Shown here piece after piece: positions 51,808-60,649 of a stretch of DNA of 64,000 nucleotides. The translations under genes and the position numbers were made by a program. The stretch covers positions 3,348,001 through 3,412,000 of the forward strand of contig NZ_CP121464.1 of NCBI RefSeq assembly GCF_029690045.1, read 5' to 3'. Under the pieces are notes generated by a model, which was not told the origin of the DNA, made no database searches, and saw only the letters and a program-made list of their open reading frames with translations. Source of the DNA: Janthinobacterium rivuli (lineage in GTDB: Bacteria > Pseudomonadota > Gammaproteobacteria > Burkholderiales > Burkholderiaceae_D). Positions within the stretch are counted from its first letter, which is position 1. Every line of letters begins with the position of its first letter.

Positions 51808-53178
51808 ATGGCGAAACAAAAACTGCTGGTCATCGAAGACGATCCCGGCCTGCAAAAGCAGTTGCACTGGAGCTTTGACGGTTACGAGGTGCTGCTGGCG
51901 GGTGAGCGCGAGGCGGCGCTGGCGCTGGTGCGGCGCCACCAGCCGGCCGTCGTGACGATGGACCTGGGCTTGCCGCCCGACCCGGACGGTGCCACGGAAG
52001 GCCTGGCCACCCTGCAGCAAATCCTCGCGCTGGCGCCGGACACGAAAGTCATCATCCTGTCGGGCAACCAGGAGCGCGCGCATGCCTTGAAAGCCATCGC
52101 GCTGGGCGCCTACGATTTCCACCAGAAACCGTTCGAGGCCGACATGCTGGGCCTCGTCATCGCCCGCGCGTTTTATCTGCATGCGATGCAGCAGGAAAAC
52201 CGCCGCATGCTGCAAACGCAGGCCGATTCTCCTTTGGCCGGCATCGTCAGCCGCGATCCGGGTATGCTGAAATTGTGCCGCAACGTGGAAAAAGTCGCGC
52301 CCTCATCGGCCAGCGTGATGCTGCTCGGTGATTCGGGCAGCGGCAAGGAACTGATCGCGCGGGGCCTGCACGCGCTGTCGAGCCGCCATGCGCAACGCTT
52401 TGTCGCCATCAATTGCGCAGCGATTCCCGAGAACCTGCTGGAAAGCGAGCTGTTCGGCTACGAGCGGGGGGCGTTTACGGGCGCGGCGCGGCAAACCTTG
52501 GGCAAGATCGAACTGGCCCACGGCGGCACCTTCTTTCTCGACGAGATCGGCGACATGCCGATGGGCCTGCAGGCGAAACTGCTGCGCTTCCTGCAGGAAC
52601 GGGTCATCGAGCGCGTGGGCGGGCGCGCCGAGATCGCCGTCGACGTGCGCATCGTCTGCGCCACGCACCAGGATCTGAAGGTGCTGGCGGAACAGGGGCG
52701 TTTCCGCGAAGACCTGTTTTACCGCCTCAGCGAAATCGTCCTGCGCATTCCGCCGCTGCGCGAGCGGGCTGGCGATGCGGCCTTGCTGGCCCACCATTTC
52801 AAGAACAAGTTCTGCGCCAGCGAAGGGCGCAGCAACCTGCATTTCAGCGCGGGCGCGCTGCAGCTGATCGAAAGCTATGGCTGGCCCGGCAATGTGCGCG
52901 AAGTGGAAAACTGCATCAAGCGGGCCGTCATCATGTGCGACGGGCCACAGATCGCGGCCGATGACCTGGGCTTGCCCGCCAGCGCCCAGGCCACCCCCGC
53001 CGATGAATCCATCAATCTGCGTCAGGCGCGCGAAGCGGCCGAATACAAGGTGATGGTGCGCGCGCTGGCGCGGGCCGACGGCAATATCGCCAGGGCGGCC
53101 GAGCTGCTGGGCGTGAGCCGGCCCACCCTGTACGACCTGATGGGCCATCACGGCATCAAGTCGCAGCTTAATAGCTGA
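51808..53178 (+). CDS. prsR: Sigma-54-dependent response regulator PrsR
   Basis: 456 residues with three domains. The receiver has 'LLVIEDDPGLQKQ', phospho-acceptor Asp52 in 'TMDLGLPPDPDG' and Lys in 'DFHQKPFEADML'. The AAA+ domain has Walker A 'LLGDSGSGKELIA', the sigma-54 contact loop 'ERGAFTGAARQ', Walker B 'GGTFFLDEIGDMP' and the arginine-finger region 'LFYRLSEIVLRIPPLRERAGD'. The C-terminal Fis-type helix-turn-helix is 'ARAAELLGVSRPTLYDLMGHH'. It should be phosphorylated by PrsK, 15 bases upstream, and activate RpoN promoters of exopolysaccharide and PEP-CTERM genes. Start codon ATG is unambiguous. Confidence 0.93.
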   Translation: MAKQKLLVIEDDPGLQKQLHWSFDGYEVLLAGEREAALALVRRHQPAVVTMDLGLPPDPDGATEGLATLQQILALAPDTKVIILSGNQERAHALKAIALGAYDFHQKPFEADMLGLVIARAFYLHAMQQENRRMLQTQADSPLAGIVSRDPGMLKLCRNVEKVAPSSASVMLLGDSGSGKELIARGLHALSSRHAQRFVAINCAAIPENLLESELFGYERGAFTGAARQTLGKIELAHGGTFFLDEIGDMPMGLQAKLLRFLQERVIERVGGRAEIAVDVRIVCATHQDLKVLAEQGRFREDLFYRLSEIVLRIPPLRERAGDAALLAHHFKNKFCASEGRSNLHFSAGALQLIESYGWPGNVREVENCIKRAVIMCDGPQIAADDLGLPASAQATPADESINLRQAREAAEYKVMVRALARADGNIARAAELLGVSRPTLYDLMGHHGIKSQLNS

Positions 53179-53268
53179 GTGTATTAAAAATCAAGATTGT
53201 GTAAGGCGTCGCACATACGCTGGCGCCGCCGTGGCGCATCCTTGCCTCATCCACAACAAGGAGGCGCC

Positions 53269-53712
53269 ATGAACGCGATCACATTATTGATGCAGGACCA
53301 CAAGGCCGTCAAAGCCCTGTTTGCCCAGTATGAAGGCTTGAGCGACCGCTCATTTGCCACCAAGAAAAAGCTGGCCGACGAGATCTGCCAGGAACTCACC
53401 GTGCACACGCAACTGGAAGAAGAAATCTTCTATCCGGCCGTGCGCCGTCCCATCCACGATGGCGACCTGATGGATGAAGCCGTCGTCGAGCACGCCAGCG
53501 CCAAGGAGCTCATCGCGCAGATTGCCGCGATGGACCCGGCCGACGACCTGTACGACGCCAAGGTCAAGGTGCTGTCCGAGCAGATCGAGCACCACGTCAA
53601 GGAAGAAGAGGGCGACATGTTTCCCAAGGTGCGCGAGACGGCCGTCGACCTCGACGCGCTGGGCCAGGAAATGGCCGCGCGCAAGGAGCAACTGACGGGC
53701 GTGGCCGCCTGA
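53269..53712 (+). CDS. Hemerythrin-domain protein
   Basis: 147 residues from an ATG with 'aaggagg' upstream. It has the HHE/hemerythrin pattern of a four-helix bundle with a di-iron site: 'LLMQDHKAVKALF' (His11), 'VHTQLEEEIFYPAV', 'EHASAKELIAQI' and 'HHVKEEEGDMFPKVRE'. Such proteins bind oxygen, sense NO or oxygen, or protect iron. It is soluble and cytoplasmic. The gene stands 90 bases after prsR with its own leader and is followed by a membrane protein and a microprotein on the same strand. Confidence 0.92.
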   Translation: MNAITLLMQDHKAVKALFAQYEGLSDRSFATKKKLADEICQELTVHTQLEEEIFYPAVRRPIHDGDLMDEAVVEHASAKELIAQIAAMDPADDLYDAKVKVLSEQIEHHVKEEEGDMFPKVRETAVDLDALGQEMAARKEQLTGVAA

Positions 53713-53748
53713 ACGGCTTAAAAAAATCAACAACCAAGGGAGTATTCC

Positions 53749-54660
53749 ATGCAAGCTACACCATTGTCCGTGTCGGACCTGAACAATCCGGGCGTGTCCT
53801 GGGGCGCCGTGCTGGCGGGCGCTGCCGCTGCGGCCGCCTTGTCCTTCATCCTGCTGATCCTCGGCGTGGGCCTGGGCCTGTCGTCCGTGTCGCCATGGTC
53901 GTTCAACGCGACGGCCATCGGCGTGTCGACCATCGCTTGGCTGGCTTTCATGCAACTGGCCGCCTCCGGCATCGGCGGCTACATGGCGGGCCGCCTGCGC
54001 GTGAAATGGAGTTCCATCCACACGGATGAGGTGCATTTCCGCGATACGGCCCATGGCTTGCTGGCCTGGGCCGTGGCCACCCTGATCACCGTGGCCGTGC
54101 TGGCCGGCGGCACGCGCGCCGTCCTGAGCGGCGCCATCGATGCGGGCAGCGGCGTGGCGGCGGCGGTGTCCCCGGCTGCGGCGGCCGGTGCCGGGGCTGC
54201 AGGCGCCAAGGCGGGCGAGGGCAGCGACGCGAATCCGCTCGACTATTTCTCCGACATGCTGCTGCGTGCCGCACCGGCGGCTGGTGCGGGCGAAACGGGT
54301 GGCACGGTCACCGAGCAGCGCGTGGAAACCGGCAGGATCTTCGCAACAAGCTTGTCCACGGGCAGCCTGGCCGCCGATGACCGCGCCTATCTGGGCCAGG
54401 TCGTGGCCAGCCGCACGGGCCTGACGCAGGCGGAAGCGGAAGCGCGCGTCGACGCCGTCTACGCCCGCGCCGCCAAGGCCGCCGCCGATGCCAAGGCGCG
54501 TGCCCAGCAAGCGGCTGACACGGTCCGCAAGGCTGGCGCGCATACGGCGTTGTGGATGTTCGTCGCCTTGCTGCTGGGCGCTTTCGTGGCCAGCCTGGCG
54601 GCAACGTTTGGCGGCCGCCAGCGCGACCATGAACGAGTGCTGCGCCACGTGACCATTTAA
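53749..54660 (+). CDS. Multi-pass membrane protein of unknown function
   Basis: 303 residues. Hydrophobic segments at about 17-45 ('GAVLAGAAAAAALSFILLIL'), 55-85, 103-125 ('HGLLAWAVATLITVAVLAGG') and 263-285 ('TALWMFVALLLGAFVASLAA') predict four membrane passes. Between the third and fourth lies a large Ala/Gly-rich loop with a helical 'TGLTQAEAEARVDAVYARAAKAAADA' region. Such proteins are common next to stress or PEP-CTERM loci, but I know no function. Good Shine-Dalgarno (ggga); it lies 36 bases after the hemerythrin gene, with the microprotein gene after it. Confidence 0.75.
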   Translation: MQATPLSVSDLNNPGVSWGAVLAGAAAAAALSFILLILGVGLGLSSVSPWSFNATAIGVSTIAWLAFMQLAASGIGGYMAGRLRVKWSSIHTDEVHFRDTAHGLLAWAVATLITVAVLAGGTRAVLSGAIDAGSGVAAAVSPAAAAGAGAAGAKAGEGSDANPLDYFSDMLLRAAPAAGAGETGGTVTEQRVETGRIFATSLSTGSLAADDRAYLGQVVASRTGLTQAEAEARVDAVYARAAKAAADAKARAQQAADTVRKAGAHTALWMFVALLLGAFVASLAATFGGRQRDHERVLRHVTI

Positions 54661-54687
54661 GCCACCCATACAATCAAGGAGTCTGCC

Positions 54688-54762
54688 ATGCGTTCCATCC
54701 TCTTGCTGCTGCTGGGTATTCCATTGCCCATCGTCATACTGATCGCCCTGTTCGTACGCTGA
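54688..54762 (+). CDS. 24-residue membrane microprotein
   Basis: An ATG at 54688 preceded by 'aaggag' (8-base spacing) opens a 24-codon frame encoding MRSILLLLLGIPLPIVILIA followed by LFVR. It is one hydrophobic helix with basic ends, a typical small single-pass membrane protein. It lies 27 bases after the membrane-protein gene and directly before a strong terminator, which marks it as the last gene of the hemerythrin operon. Too short for normal gene callers. Role unknown; it could modulate the neighbouring membrane protein. Confidence 0.65.
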   Translation: MRSILLLLLGIPLPIVILIALFVR

Positions 54763-54777
54763 CAAGGCCAACACGAG

Positions 54778-54812
54778 AACCGGCGCCCGCTGCGAGGTGG
54801 GCGCCGGTTTTT
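54778..54812 (+). terminator. Rho-independent terminator after the hemerythrin operon
   Basis: An 11-bp perfect stem (aaccggcgccc / gggcgccggtt) with a 10-base loop is followed by a T-run (ggttttt). It is 16 bases after the microprotein stop. Confidence 0.85.
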
Positions 54813-54866
54813 GCGTGAAAGCGGGCGCATGTGTAAGATGGCGCCATCTTTCCACCGAGACTATCC

Positions 54867-55436
54867 ATGACCTTGACCGCCATCCGCCCCTTGCTGAAAA
54901 CCGCCGCGATCGCCGCCTTTGCTTGTACCGTGCTGGCTGCGTGTTCCACCCTGATCGGCCCGCGCGACGTGAATGTGTCGCTGAGCAAGATGCAGCAAGG
55001 CCTGGAGCGCCGCTTTCCCATCGACAAGCGTGTGCTGTCCGTGCTGGACGTCAAGCTGACCCGCCCGCAACTATCCTTGCAGCCCGAGCGCGAAAGAGTC
55101 GCCCTCAGCGTGGACGCCAGCGTCTTGCCGCCATTCATACGCCAGAGCTGGCGCGGCAGCCTGTCCATGTCGGGCCGCCTCGTGCTCGACGCCCAGCGCA
55201 ATGCCGTCTACCTGAGCGAGGCGAGCGTGGACAAGGTCACCATCGACGGCATGGACGAGTCGCAGCAGCGCCAGTTCGCCAAGGTGGCCAGCCTGGTGGC
55301 CGACCAGCTCATGCATGAAACGCCCATCTACACCTTCAAACCCGACGAATTGCGTTACGCGGGCGTGCAATTCGTGCCGACGCAGATCAGGACCACGGGC
55401 AACGGCTTGACGGTGACGTTTGAGCCGGTGAAGTAA
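54867..55436 (+). CDS. DUF1439 family lipoprotein (YceB-like)
   Basis: 189 residues. The signal 'LKTAAIAAFACTVLAAC' ends in a good lipobox (VLAAC), so the protein is an outer- or inner-membrane lipoprotein. The mature part has the DUF1439 pattern: 'VSLSKMQQGLERRFPIDKRV', 'LDVKLTRPQLSLQPERERVAL' in parts, 'GRLVLDAQRNAVYLSEA' and a final 'GNGLTVTFEPVK'. YceB-like proteins adopt a lipid-binding-like fold; the exact role is unknown. It has its own short leader after the terminator. Confidence 0.85.
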   Translation: MTLTAIRPLLKTAAIAAFACTVLAACSTLIGPRDVNVSLSKMQQGLERRFPIDKRVLSVLDVKLTRPQLSLQPERERVALSVDASVLPPFIRQSWRGSLSMSGRLVLDAQRNAVYLSEASVDKVTIDGMDESQQRQFAKVASLVADQLMHETPIYTFKPDELRYAGVQFVPTQIRTTGNGLTVTFEPVK

Positions 55437-55543
55437 AGCCGGAGCCGAACCGCCCCCGTGCATGCGCCTGGCCGGCATGGATAGATATTGTGCTATAGTA
55501 ATATTTACTTAAATAGTAACTTTTACTGATCTCGGGGCGAGCA

Positions 55544-56314
55544 ATGATGTATATCAGCACGGCAGGAATTCAACGCGGGGCGCTGTCTGCCGCGGAAGGC
55601 AGCAAGCCATCCTCGGACAAGGTCCAGGCCACACAGGCGCCGGCCGGCGCTGGCGCCGTGGCGGACGATGTCGTCATTTCGACCCTGGCCGGGCGCCTGG
55701 CGAAAGCTTCGGAGGCCACCAGTGCCACCATCCGGGGCTTCGATCATGCGGCGCTGGGTGCGTGGGTGAATGGCAATACCGACGACATCTTGTATCCGCT
55801 GGATGCCGAACACAAGGCGGCCGCCGCCAAACAGCTGCCGCAACCGAATGACGCGGCATCGGCAAAGTCGGCCGCCGCTGCCACCGCTTATGTCGACCGG
55901 AAGGGCCCGAATCCGTTTGCGGGCTTGTCGCGCGAGCAATTGTCCGCCATTTCGAACGATGACAGCGGGACCTTTACCGTCAACGAGCGGCGCGCCGCCT
56001 TTATGCAGGCGTATCAGGAAGAAGAGGCCTGGCGCACCCAGGTCGTGGCGCAAGCCATGCATGAATATAATACCACCGGCAAGACGACCAATTTCTTCAA
56101 GTCGGTGCTGGCGCATTTCAATACATTGCCGCGTCTGGAGCAATCGCAGTATCCTGCCAATTATGCGAGCGACCTGGAAGACAAGATCAAGCTCGATTTT
56201 AATTATTTCAATCATGCGGCCGGCAATGGCGGGCCAACGCCGGGTTCGCTTGCGGATCTGCTGAAAAATCAGGGTAAAAAGACGGCGGACCTGTTCGATC
56301 TCCTGAGCCGCTGA
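55544..56314 (+). CDS. Hypothetical protein (256 residues)
   Basis: Not recognised. It starts 'MMYISTAGIQRGALSAAEG', without a signal peptide. The N-terminal third is Ala/Pro/Ser-rich and probably disordered; the rest is helical with 'NPFAGLSREQLSAISNDDSG' and 'FTVNERRAAFMQAYQEEEAW', a block that resembles the acidic loop-helix patterns of calcium-binding or secreted-repeat proteins without being a clear EF hand. Upstream (55480-55540) is AT-rich, consistent with its own promoter. Confidence 0.72.
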   Translation: MMYISTAGIQRGALSAAEGSKPSSDKVQATQAPAGAGAVADDVVISTLAGRLAKASEATSATIRGFDHAALGAWVNGNTDDILYPLDAEHKAAAAKQLPQPNDAASAKSAAAATAYVDRKGPNPFAGLSREQLSAISNDDSGTFTVNERRAAFMQAYQEEEAWRTQVVAQAMHEYNTTGKTTNFFKSVLAHFNTLPRLEQSQYPANYASDLEDKIKLDFNYFNHAAGNGGPTPGSLADLLKNQGKKTADLFDLLSR

Positions 56315-56337
56315 TTCCCGTAGTTATTCAACTGTCA

Positions 56338-56367
56338 TTGTTGCGCAGCAAGCACGCGGACTATAAT
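56338..56367 (+). promoter_or_regulatory. Sigma-70-type promoter for the M13 peptidase gene
   Basis: A -35 box TTGTTG (56338-56343), an 18-base spacer and a perfect TATAAT (56362-56367) lie about 65 bases before the GTG start. No other start between them competes. Confidence 0.55.
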
Positions 56368-56432
56368 CCAGCCTCTCATGCCTGGACAAGCATGTTCCCC
56401 AACATGAAGTGAAAACAACTAAAGGAATCTTC

Positions 56433-58478
56433 GTGAAACGTTCGCTGATCAGCGCCGCCTGCTGCGCCTTGCTCGCCTTATCTTCGCCGTCGCTGTACGC
56501 CCAAGCCTCCAATGCCGGCGCGCCCGTCTCCGGCATCGACCTGAAAACGCTGGACCCGGCAGTGAGCCCCCGGGATGACTTCTACGGCTACGTCAACGGC
56601 GTCTGGACCCGCAACACGGACATCCCGGCCGACAAATCCGTCTGGGGCACCTACATCGAATTGCGCGAAATCGCCCAGGGCCAGTTGCGCGGCCTGATCG
56701 ACGCGACCCTGAAAAATCCCGGCAAGCCCGGCAGCGAAGCGCACAAGATCGCCGACCTGTACACGAGCTTCATGAACGACAAGGCACGCAACGCGGCCGG
56801 CTTCAAGCCGCTGCGCGCCGAGCTGGCCCGCGTCGCCGCCGTGAAAGACAAGAAAGACTTGCCGGCGCTGCTGGCCTATCTGCAAGGCAATGGCGTTGCC
56901 ACGCCGTTTTCCGCCTATGTGGCGCCCGATGCGCAAGACCCCGAGCGCTACACGGTCAACATCAGCCAGTCCGGCCTGGGCTTGCCTGACCGCGATTACT
57001 ACCTGAAGGATGACGACGCCAAGCTGCAAGCCGTGCGCGCCAAGTACCTCAAGCATATCGAGACCATGCTGGCCATGAGCGGCGACAAGGCCGCTGCCGC
57101 CCACGCGGCGCAGATACTCGACATTGAAACACGCCTGGCGGCCGTGCAGTGGACGCGCGTGCAGATGCGCGACCCCGTCAAATCGTACAACCGGGTCGAT
57201 TTCGACAAATTTACGGCACTGGCGCCGGCCTTCGACTGGAACGCGTATTTCACGGCCGCCGGCCTCGCGCCAAAGGCTACTTCTGCCGTCGTGCGCCAGC
57301 CCAGCTTCATGACGGGCTTTGCCGAGACCGTGGCCGCCGTGCCGCTGGCATCGTGGAAGAGCTATCTGAACTGGCGCGTCATCGAAAGCTACGCCTCCTT
57401 CCTGGACAGCGCCACCGTCAAGGAACGCTTTGCCTTCGACGGCACGGTGCTGCGCGGCGTGCCGCAAAGCGAACCGCAGTGGCAGCTGGCGCTGCGCTTC
57501 ACGGATGGCGCCATCAGCGACGCCGTCGGCAAGCGCTACGTGGAAATGTATTTGCCGCCGGAAACCCGGCCCCGCGTGATGGCCATGTTCGACAATTTCG
57601 TCGCCTCGTTCAAGGATGGCATCGAGCAGCTTGACTGGATGGGCCCGGAAACCAAGAAGGAAGCCCAGCTCAAGCTGGCAGCGTTGAAGCCGAAGATCGC
57701 CTACCCCGATAGCTGGCGCGACTACGGCAGCATGAAGACGCAGCCAAACGACCTGATCGCCAACGTGCGCGCCGCGCGCGCGTGGAGCCGCCAGCAAAAC
57801 CTGGCCAAGCTGGGCAAGCCGGTGGACCGCGACGAATGGTCGATGACGCCGCAAACCGTCAACGCCAGCTACAGCCCGGCCCTCAACGCCATCACGATCC
57901 CGGCCGCCATTTTGCAGCCGCCATTTTTCAACGTGAAGGCGGAAGATGCCGTCAATTACGGCTTGCTGGGCATCACCTTCGGCCATGAAATCAGCCATGC
58001 CTTCGACGATTCCGGCAGCCAATATGACGCCAAGGGCCGTTTGCGCAACTGGTGGACGGCAGAAGACCGCACGGCCTTCAAGGCGCTGGCCGCCGGCCTC
58101 GTCAAGCAATACGGCGCCTACAGCCCCGTGCCGGGCTACCACATCAATGGCGAGCTGACCCTGGGTGAAAACATCGGCGACAATTCCGGCCTGTCGATCA
58201 CCTACAAGGCCTACCAGCGCTCGTTGAACGGCAAGCCGTCGCCCGTCATCGATGGCTTGACGGGCGAACAGCGCCTGTACATCGGCTTTGCGCAGAAATG
58301 GCGCGCGAAATTGCGTCCCGAAGCGGCCATCGCGCAGATCAAGAGCGATCCGCATTCGCCGGGCGAATTCCGCGCCAAGGGCACGGTCAAGAACCAGCCC
58401 GGCTTCTACGAAGCGTTCGGCATCAAGCCGGGCGACCCGATGTATCTGCCGCCCGAGCAGCGCGTGATCATGTGGTAA
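56433..58478 (+). CDS. M13-family zinc metallopeptidase (neprilysin/PepO type)
   Basis: 681 residues. The GTG at 56433 is chosen because 'aaagga' precedes it and it starts a clean signal peptide (KRSLISAACCALLALSSPSLYAQ). The catalytic zinc site is complete: 'FGHEISHAFDDSG' (HExxH, His518, Glu519, His522), 'GENIGDNSGLS' with third ligand Glu579, and the substrate-binding 'NASYSPALNAITIPAAILQPP' region. The N-terminal M13 domain ('PRDDFYGYVNGVW', 'GLPDRDYYLKDDDAK') is also typical. It should be a periplasmic peptidase that degrades short peptides. It has its own promoter and no operon partners. Confidence 0.95.
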   Translation: MKRSLISAACCALLALSSPSLYAQASNAGAPVSGIDLKTLDPAVSPRDDFYGYVNGVWTRNTDIPADKSVWGTYIELREIAQGQLRGLIDATLKNPGKPGSEAHKIADLYTSFMNDKARNAAGFKPLRAELARVAAVKDKKDLPALLAYLQGNGVATPFSAYVAPDAQDPERYTVNISQSGLGLPDRDYYLKDDDAKLQAVRAKYLKHIETMLAMSGDKAAAAHAAQILDIETRLAAVQWTRVQMRDPVKSYNRVDFDKFTALAPAFDWNAYFTAAGLAPKATSAVVRQPSFMTGFAETVAAVPLASWKSYLNWRVIESYASFLDSATVKERFAFDGTVLRGVPQSEPQWQLALRFTDGAISDAVGKRYVEMYLPPETRPRVMAMFDNFVASFKDGIEQLDWMGPETKKEAQLKLAALKPKIAYPDSWRDYGSMKTQPNDLIANVRAARAWSRQQNLAKLGKPVDRDEWSMTPQTVNASYSPALNAITIPAAILQPPFFNVKAEDAVNYGLLGITFGHEISHAFDDSGSQYDAKGRLRNWWTAEDRTAFKALAAGLVKQYGAYSPVPGYHINGELTLGENIGDNSGLSITYKAYQRSLNGKPSPVIDGLTGEQRLYIGFAQKWRAKLRPEAAIAQIKSDPHSPGEFRAKGTVKNQPGFYEAFGIKPGDPMYLPPEQRVIMW

Positions 58479-58509
58479 GGATGGTTTAAGCAGCTCACCG
58501 CGCCGGGGA

Positions 58510-58842
58510 CTATTCCTTGGCGTGGTTCAGCGTGTACCGGGGCAGTTCCAGCGTCAGGTCTGCGTTTGACACGCGGGCCTGGCACGACAGGCGCGAGTGG
58601 GGCTGCAAGCCCCAGGCCTGGTCGAGCATGTCTTCCTCATTGTCGCCCAGTTCGTTGAGCGAGTCGAAACCCTGCACCACGACCACGTGGCAGGTGGAAC
58701 AGGCACCCACCTGGCCGCAGGCGTGTTCGATATCTATTTTGTTGCGCTGCAATGCATCGCAAATGCTCATGTTCTCGGGCGCGTCGAACACGGCGCCTTC
58801 CGGCGCCAGCTCGGGATGGGGCAGGACGGTGATTTTTGGCAT
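58510..58842 (-). CDS. fdx: ISC-type [2Fe-2S] ferredoxin
   Basis: 110 residues from an ATG with 'aaggag' upstream. It has the Cys pattern of adrenodoxin/Fdx ferredoxins: 'HACGQVGACSTCHVVVVQG' (three Cys) and a fourth in 'RLSCQARV', and the acidic helix 'NELGDNEEDMLDQAWG' that docks on partners. Fdx supplies electrons for iron-sulfur cluster assembly. The isc genes are not in the window, so this copy stands apart from its usual operon. It converges with the M13 peptidase gene. Confidence 0.92.
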   Translation of the reverse strand: MPKITVLPHPELAPEGAVFDAPENMSICDALQRNKIDIEHACGQVGACSTCHVVVVQGFDSLNELGDNEEDMLDQAWGLQPHSRLSCQARVSNADLTLELPRYTLNHAKE

Positions 58843-59103
58843 GCGGGATTCTCCTTGATGTCGCTTGAATACCGCTACCTTGAACCTTCCCGCCTTGATA
58901 AGGTCAAGCGCAACTTGCGCCTGAATTCTGCGTGGCGATGGCCAACGTGCCGGCCCCAACTGCGCTCATGCCAGGATTCTGAAGCGCGATGTGGAGTAGA
59001 GGGAAAACGGAAAAAATCGGGCGCTAAGCCAAGCTGTTCTGAAGCCCAGACGTAATCTCTTTTCAGATTGATGTATTTCCAGTCGGCCCAAGTGCTCAGG
59101 CGA

Positions 59104-59607
59104 CTATAACGGGATGGCCCGTAATTCGCCCGTGCGCCCCATTTCAACGATACGTTTGAGTGTCACGCGCTTGAACACCGGCCTGCATGGACCGCAGTAG
59201 AAATCTTTGATGCCCACTTTCCCCGAGATCGACTGCGGACGCACGACGCCGCTGAAGATGAGCACTTGCACAGCTTCGCGGTCGGGCGCTCCTTTCACAG
59301 GATTGGTGGCCAGTCCGCTGGAGTACTCGGCGGTGAAGGTCAGCAATTTTTTCTTCGTATCGTATGTCATCTCTTTGATGGTGGCTCTGACCGGTTCGGA
59401 GGTGCCGATGGCGACAGCGACATGGCCTATCGTTTCCGCTACGCGTTGGTAAAGCACGATGTCGTATCCGGAGACAAAATGTGGATCGTCAGCGCCTTCG
59501 GTCCGCATATTCGAGTAGTAGCCAATCAGGCGCGCCGGCACGGACACTACAGCGTGCGCCGTCGGCAGGAGACATGCGGCGATCAGAAAGGCGGCGAAAA
59601 ATTTCAT
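59104..59607 (-). CDS. Hypothetical secreted protein with a CxxC motif
   Basis: 167 residues from the ATG at 59607. Signal peptide 'MKFFAAFLIAACLLPTAHA'. The mature part is beta-rich ('YDIVLYQRVAETIGHVAVAIG', 'KKKLLTFTAEYSSGLATNP' in parts) and has 'GIKDFYCGPCRPVFKRV', a CxxC that may form a disulfide or bind a metal or haem; the order CGPC is thioredoxin-like, but the rest is not a thioredoxin fold. No family recognised. Between it and fdx is a 260-base region without a visible gene. Confidence 0.65.
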   Translation of the reverse strand: MKFFAAFLIAACLLPTAHAVVSVPARLIGYYSNMRTEGADDPHFVSGYDIVLYQRVAETIGHVAVAIGTSEPVRATIKEMTYDTKKKLLTFTAEYSSGLATNPVKGAPDREAVQVLIFSGVVRPQSISGKVGIKDFYCGPCRPVFKRVTLKRIVEMGRTGELRAIPL

Positions 59608-59758
59608 ATGAATGTCCCGTAGTTGACCAGTGCGGTTTATCGGCATTTCCGCCAACGTATTTTTTAACGCCATAAGTCAACCCAACTGCTTTGAGCTGCA
59701 AGTTCATGCGTTGTCGGATCTTCGGCGAGCGCCGTCTGCGCCGTCGCCGCCAGACCGT

Positions 59759-59981
59759 TCATGCCAGCGGTGGCCAGTTGACTTGGCGCGCAGCAAGCGT
59801 CTCGTCGCCGAAGCGCTTGCGCCAACTGAACAGCTGATTGGTGTTGATCTTCAGAACGCGGGCAAGCAGCGAAACGGATGCCCTGTCAACCTGAGTACGC
59901 GCCACAGCGGCACGCTTGAATTCATCGCTGTGCTGGCGATACGGGGGAAGACGGTGGTGGGCCGACGCTTGCCTTACATCT
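59759..59981 (-). pseudogene. Transposase OrfA remnant (IS3/IS66-type helix-turn-helix)
   Basis: On the minus strand one frame reads 'YRQHSDEFKRAAVARTQ' and then 'VSLLARVLKINTNQLFSWRKRF', the start and recognition helix of an IS OrfA protein, ending at a TGA at 59759-59761. After the stop another frame continues for about 40 residues without transposase features. There is no start codon of its own, as the frame runs out of the carbonic anhydrase stop region. It is a fragment of a degraded insertion sequence; no intact ends are visible. Confidence 0.6.
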
Positions 59982-60606
59982 TCGAGGCCGGATGTTCCGC
60001 CAGCGGGACAAACTGGCCGGTAGCCTCGTCGAGCGCATCGAGCGAGCCATTTTCGATGTCATACACCCAGCCATGCAGGGTCAGGCGTTTTTGCGTGATG
60101 CCCAGCGCCACCGAAGGGTGGGTGCGGATGTTGTTGAGTTGCGCCACCACGTTGGCCCGCACCATGCCGTCGATGCGCTCCTGTTCCGTGGCATGCTCGA
60201 TCGATTCATTGATCATGCGCGCCGCATCCGCGTGCCGCAGCCAGTTCTTGACCGCCGGCATGTGTTCGAGGCAGGTGCAGGTGGCGATGGCTTTCATCGC
60301 GCCGCAATCGGAATGGCCGCAAATGACGATGTCCGTCACATTCAGGGCGGCAACGGCAAATTCGACGGACGCGCTCACGCCGCCCGGTTCCGGGCCAAAC
60401 GAGGGTACGATGTTGCCCGCGTTGCGGATGACGAACAGTTCGCCAGGTTCGCGCTGCGTCACCAGTTCCGGCACCATCCTGCTGTCGGAGCAGGAAATGA
60501 ACAGGGCCTTGGGCGTCTGTCCCGTGGCCAGGCTCTTGAACAGCTCTCGGCGTTCAGGAAAGACTTCCTTCTGGAAACGTAGAAATCCGGCAATGATGTC
60601 GCGCAT
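59974..60606 (-). CDS. can: Beta-class carbonic anhydrase
   Basis: Interconverts CO2 and bicarbonate, feeding carboxylation reactions. 210 residues from the ATG at 60606; the frame is open upstream but without a better start. The zinc ligands and catalytic dyad are present: Cys39, Asp41 and Arg43 in '[13 protein letters not shown]', then His98 and Cys101 in '[10 protein letters not shown]'. The motif '[12 protein letters not shown]' is also typical. A cytosolic enzyme of the Can/CynT type. The stop lies next to the transposase remnant, so the insertion landed just behind the gene without breaking it. Confidence 0.93.
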   Translation of the reverse strand: MRDIIAGFLRFQKEVFPERRELFKSLATGQTPKALFISCSDSRMVPELVTQREPGELFVIRNAGNIVPSFGPEPGGVSASVEFAVAALNVTDIVICGHSDCGAMKAIATCTCLEHMPAVKNWLRHADAARMINESIEHATEQERIDGMVRANVVAQLNNIRTHPSVALGITQKRLTLHGWVYDIENGSLDALDEATGQFVPLAEHPASKM

Positions 60607-60649
60607 AAATAAAAGAAAAGAGTGGTGTGAGCCCGTATTATCGCCGATG

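Noticed and set aside
53221..53236. Possible sigma-54 promoter (GG-N10-GC) before the hemerythrin gene
   Set aside because: The -24 part is tolerable, but the -12 part is TGGC instead of TTGC, and a second candidate 11 bases on has the wrong spacing.
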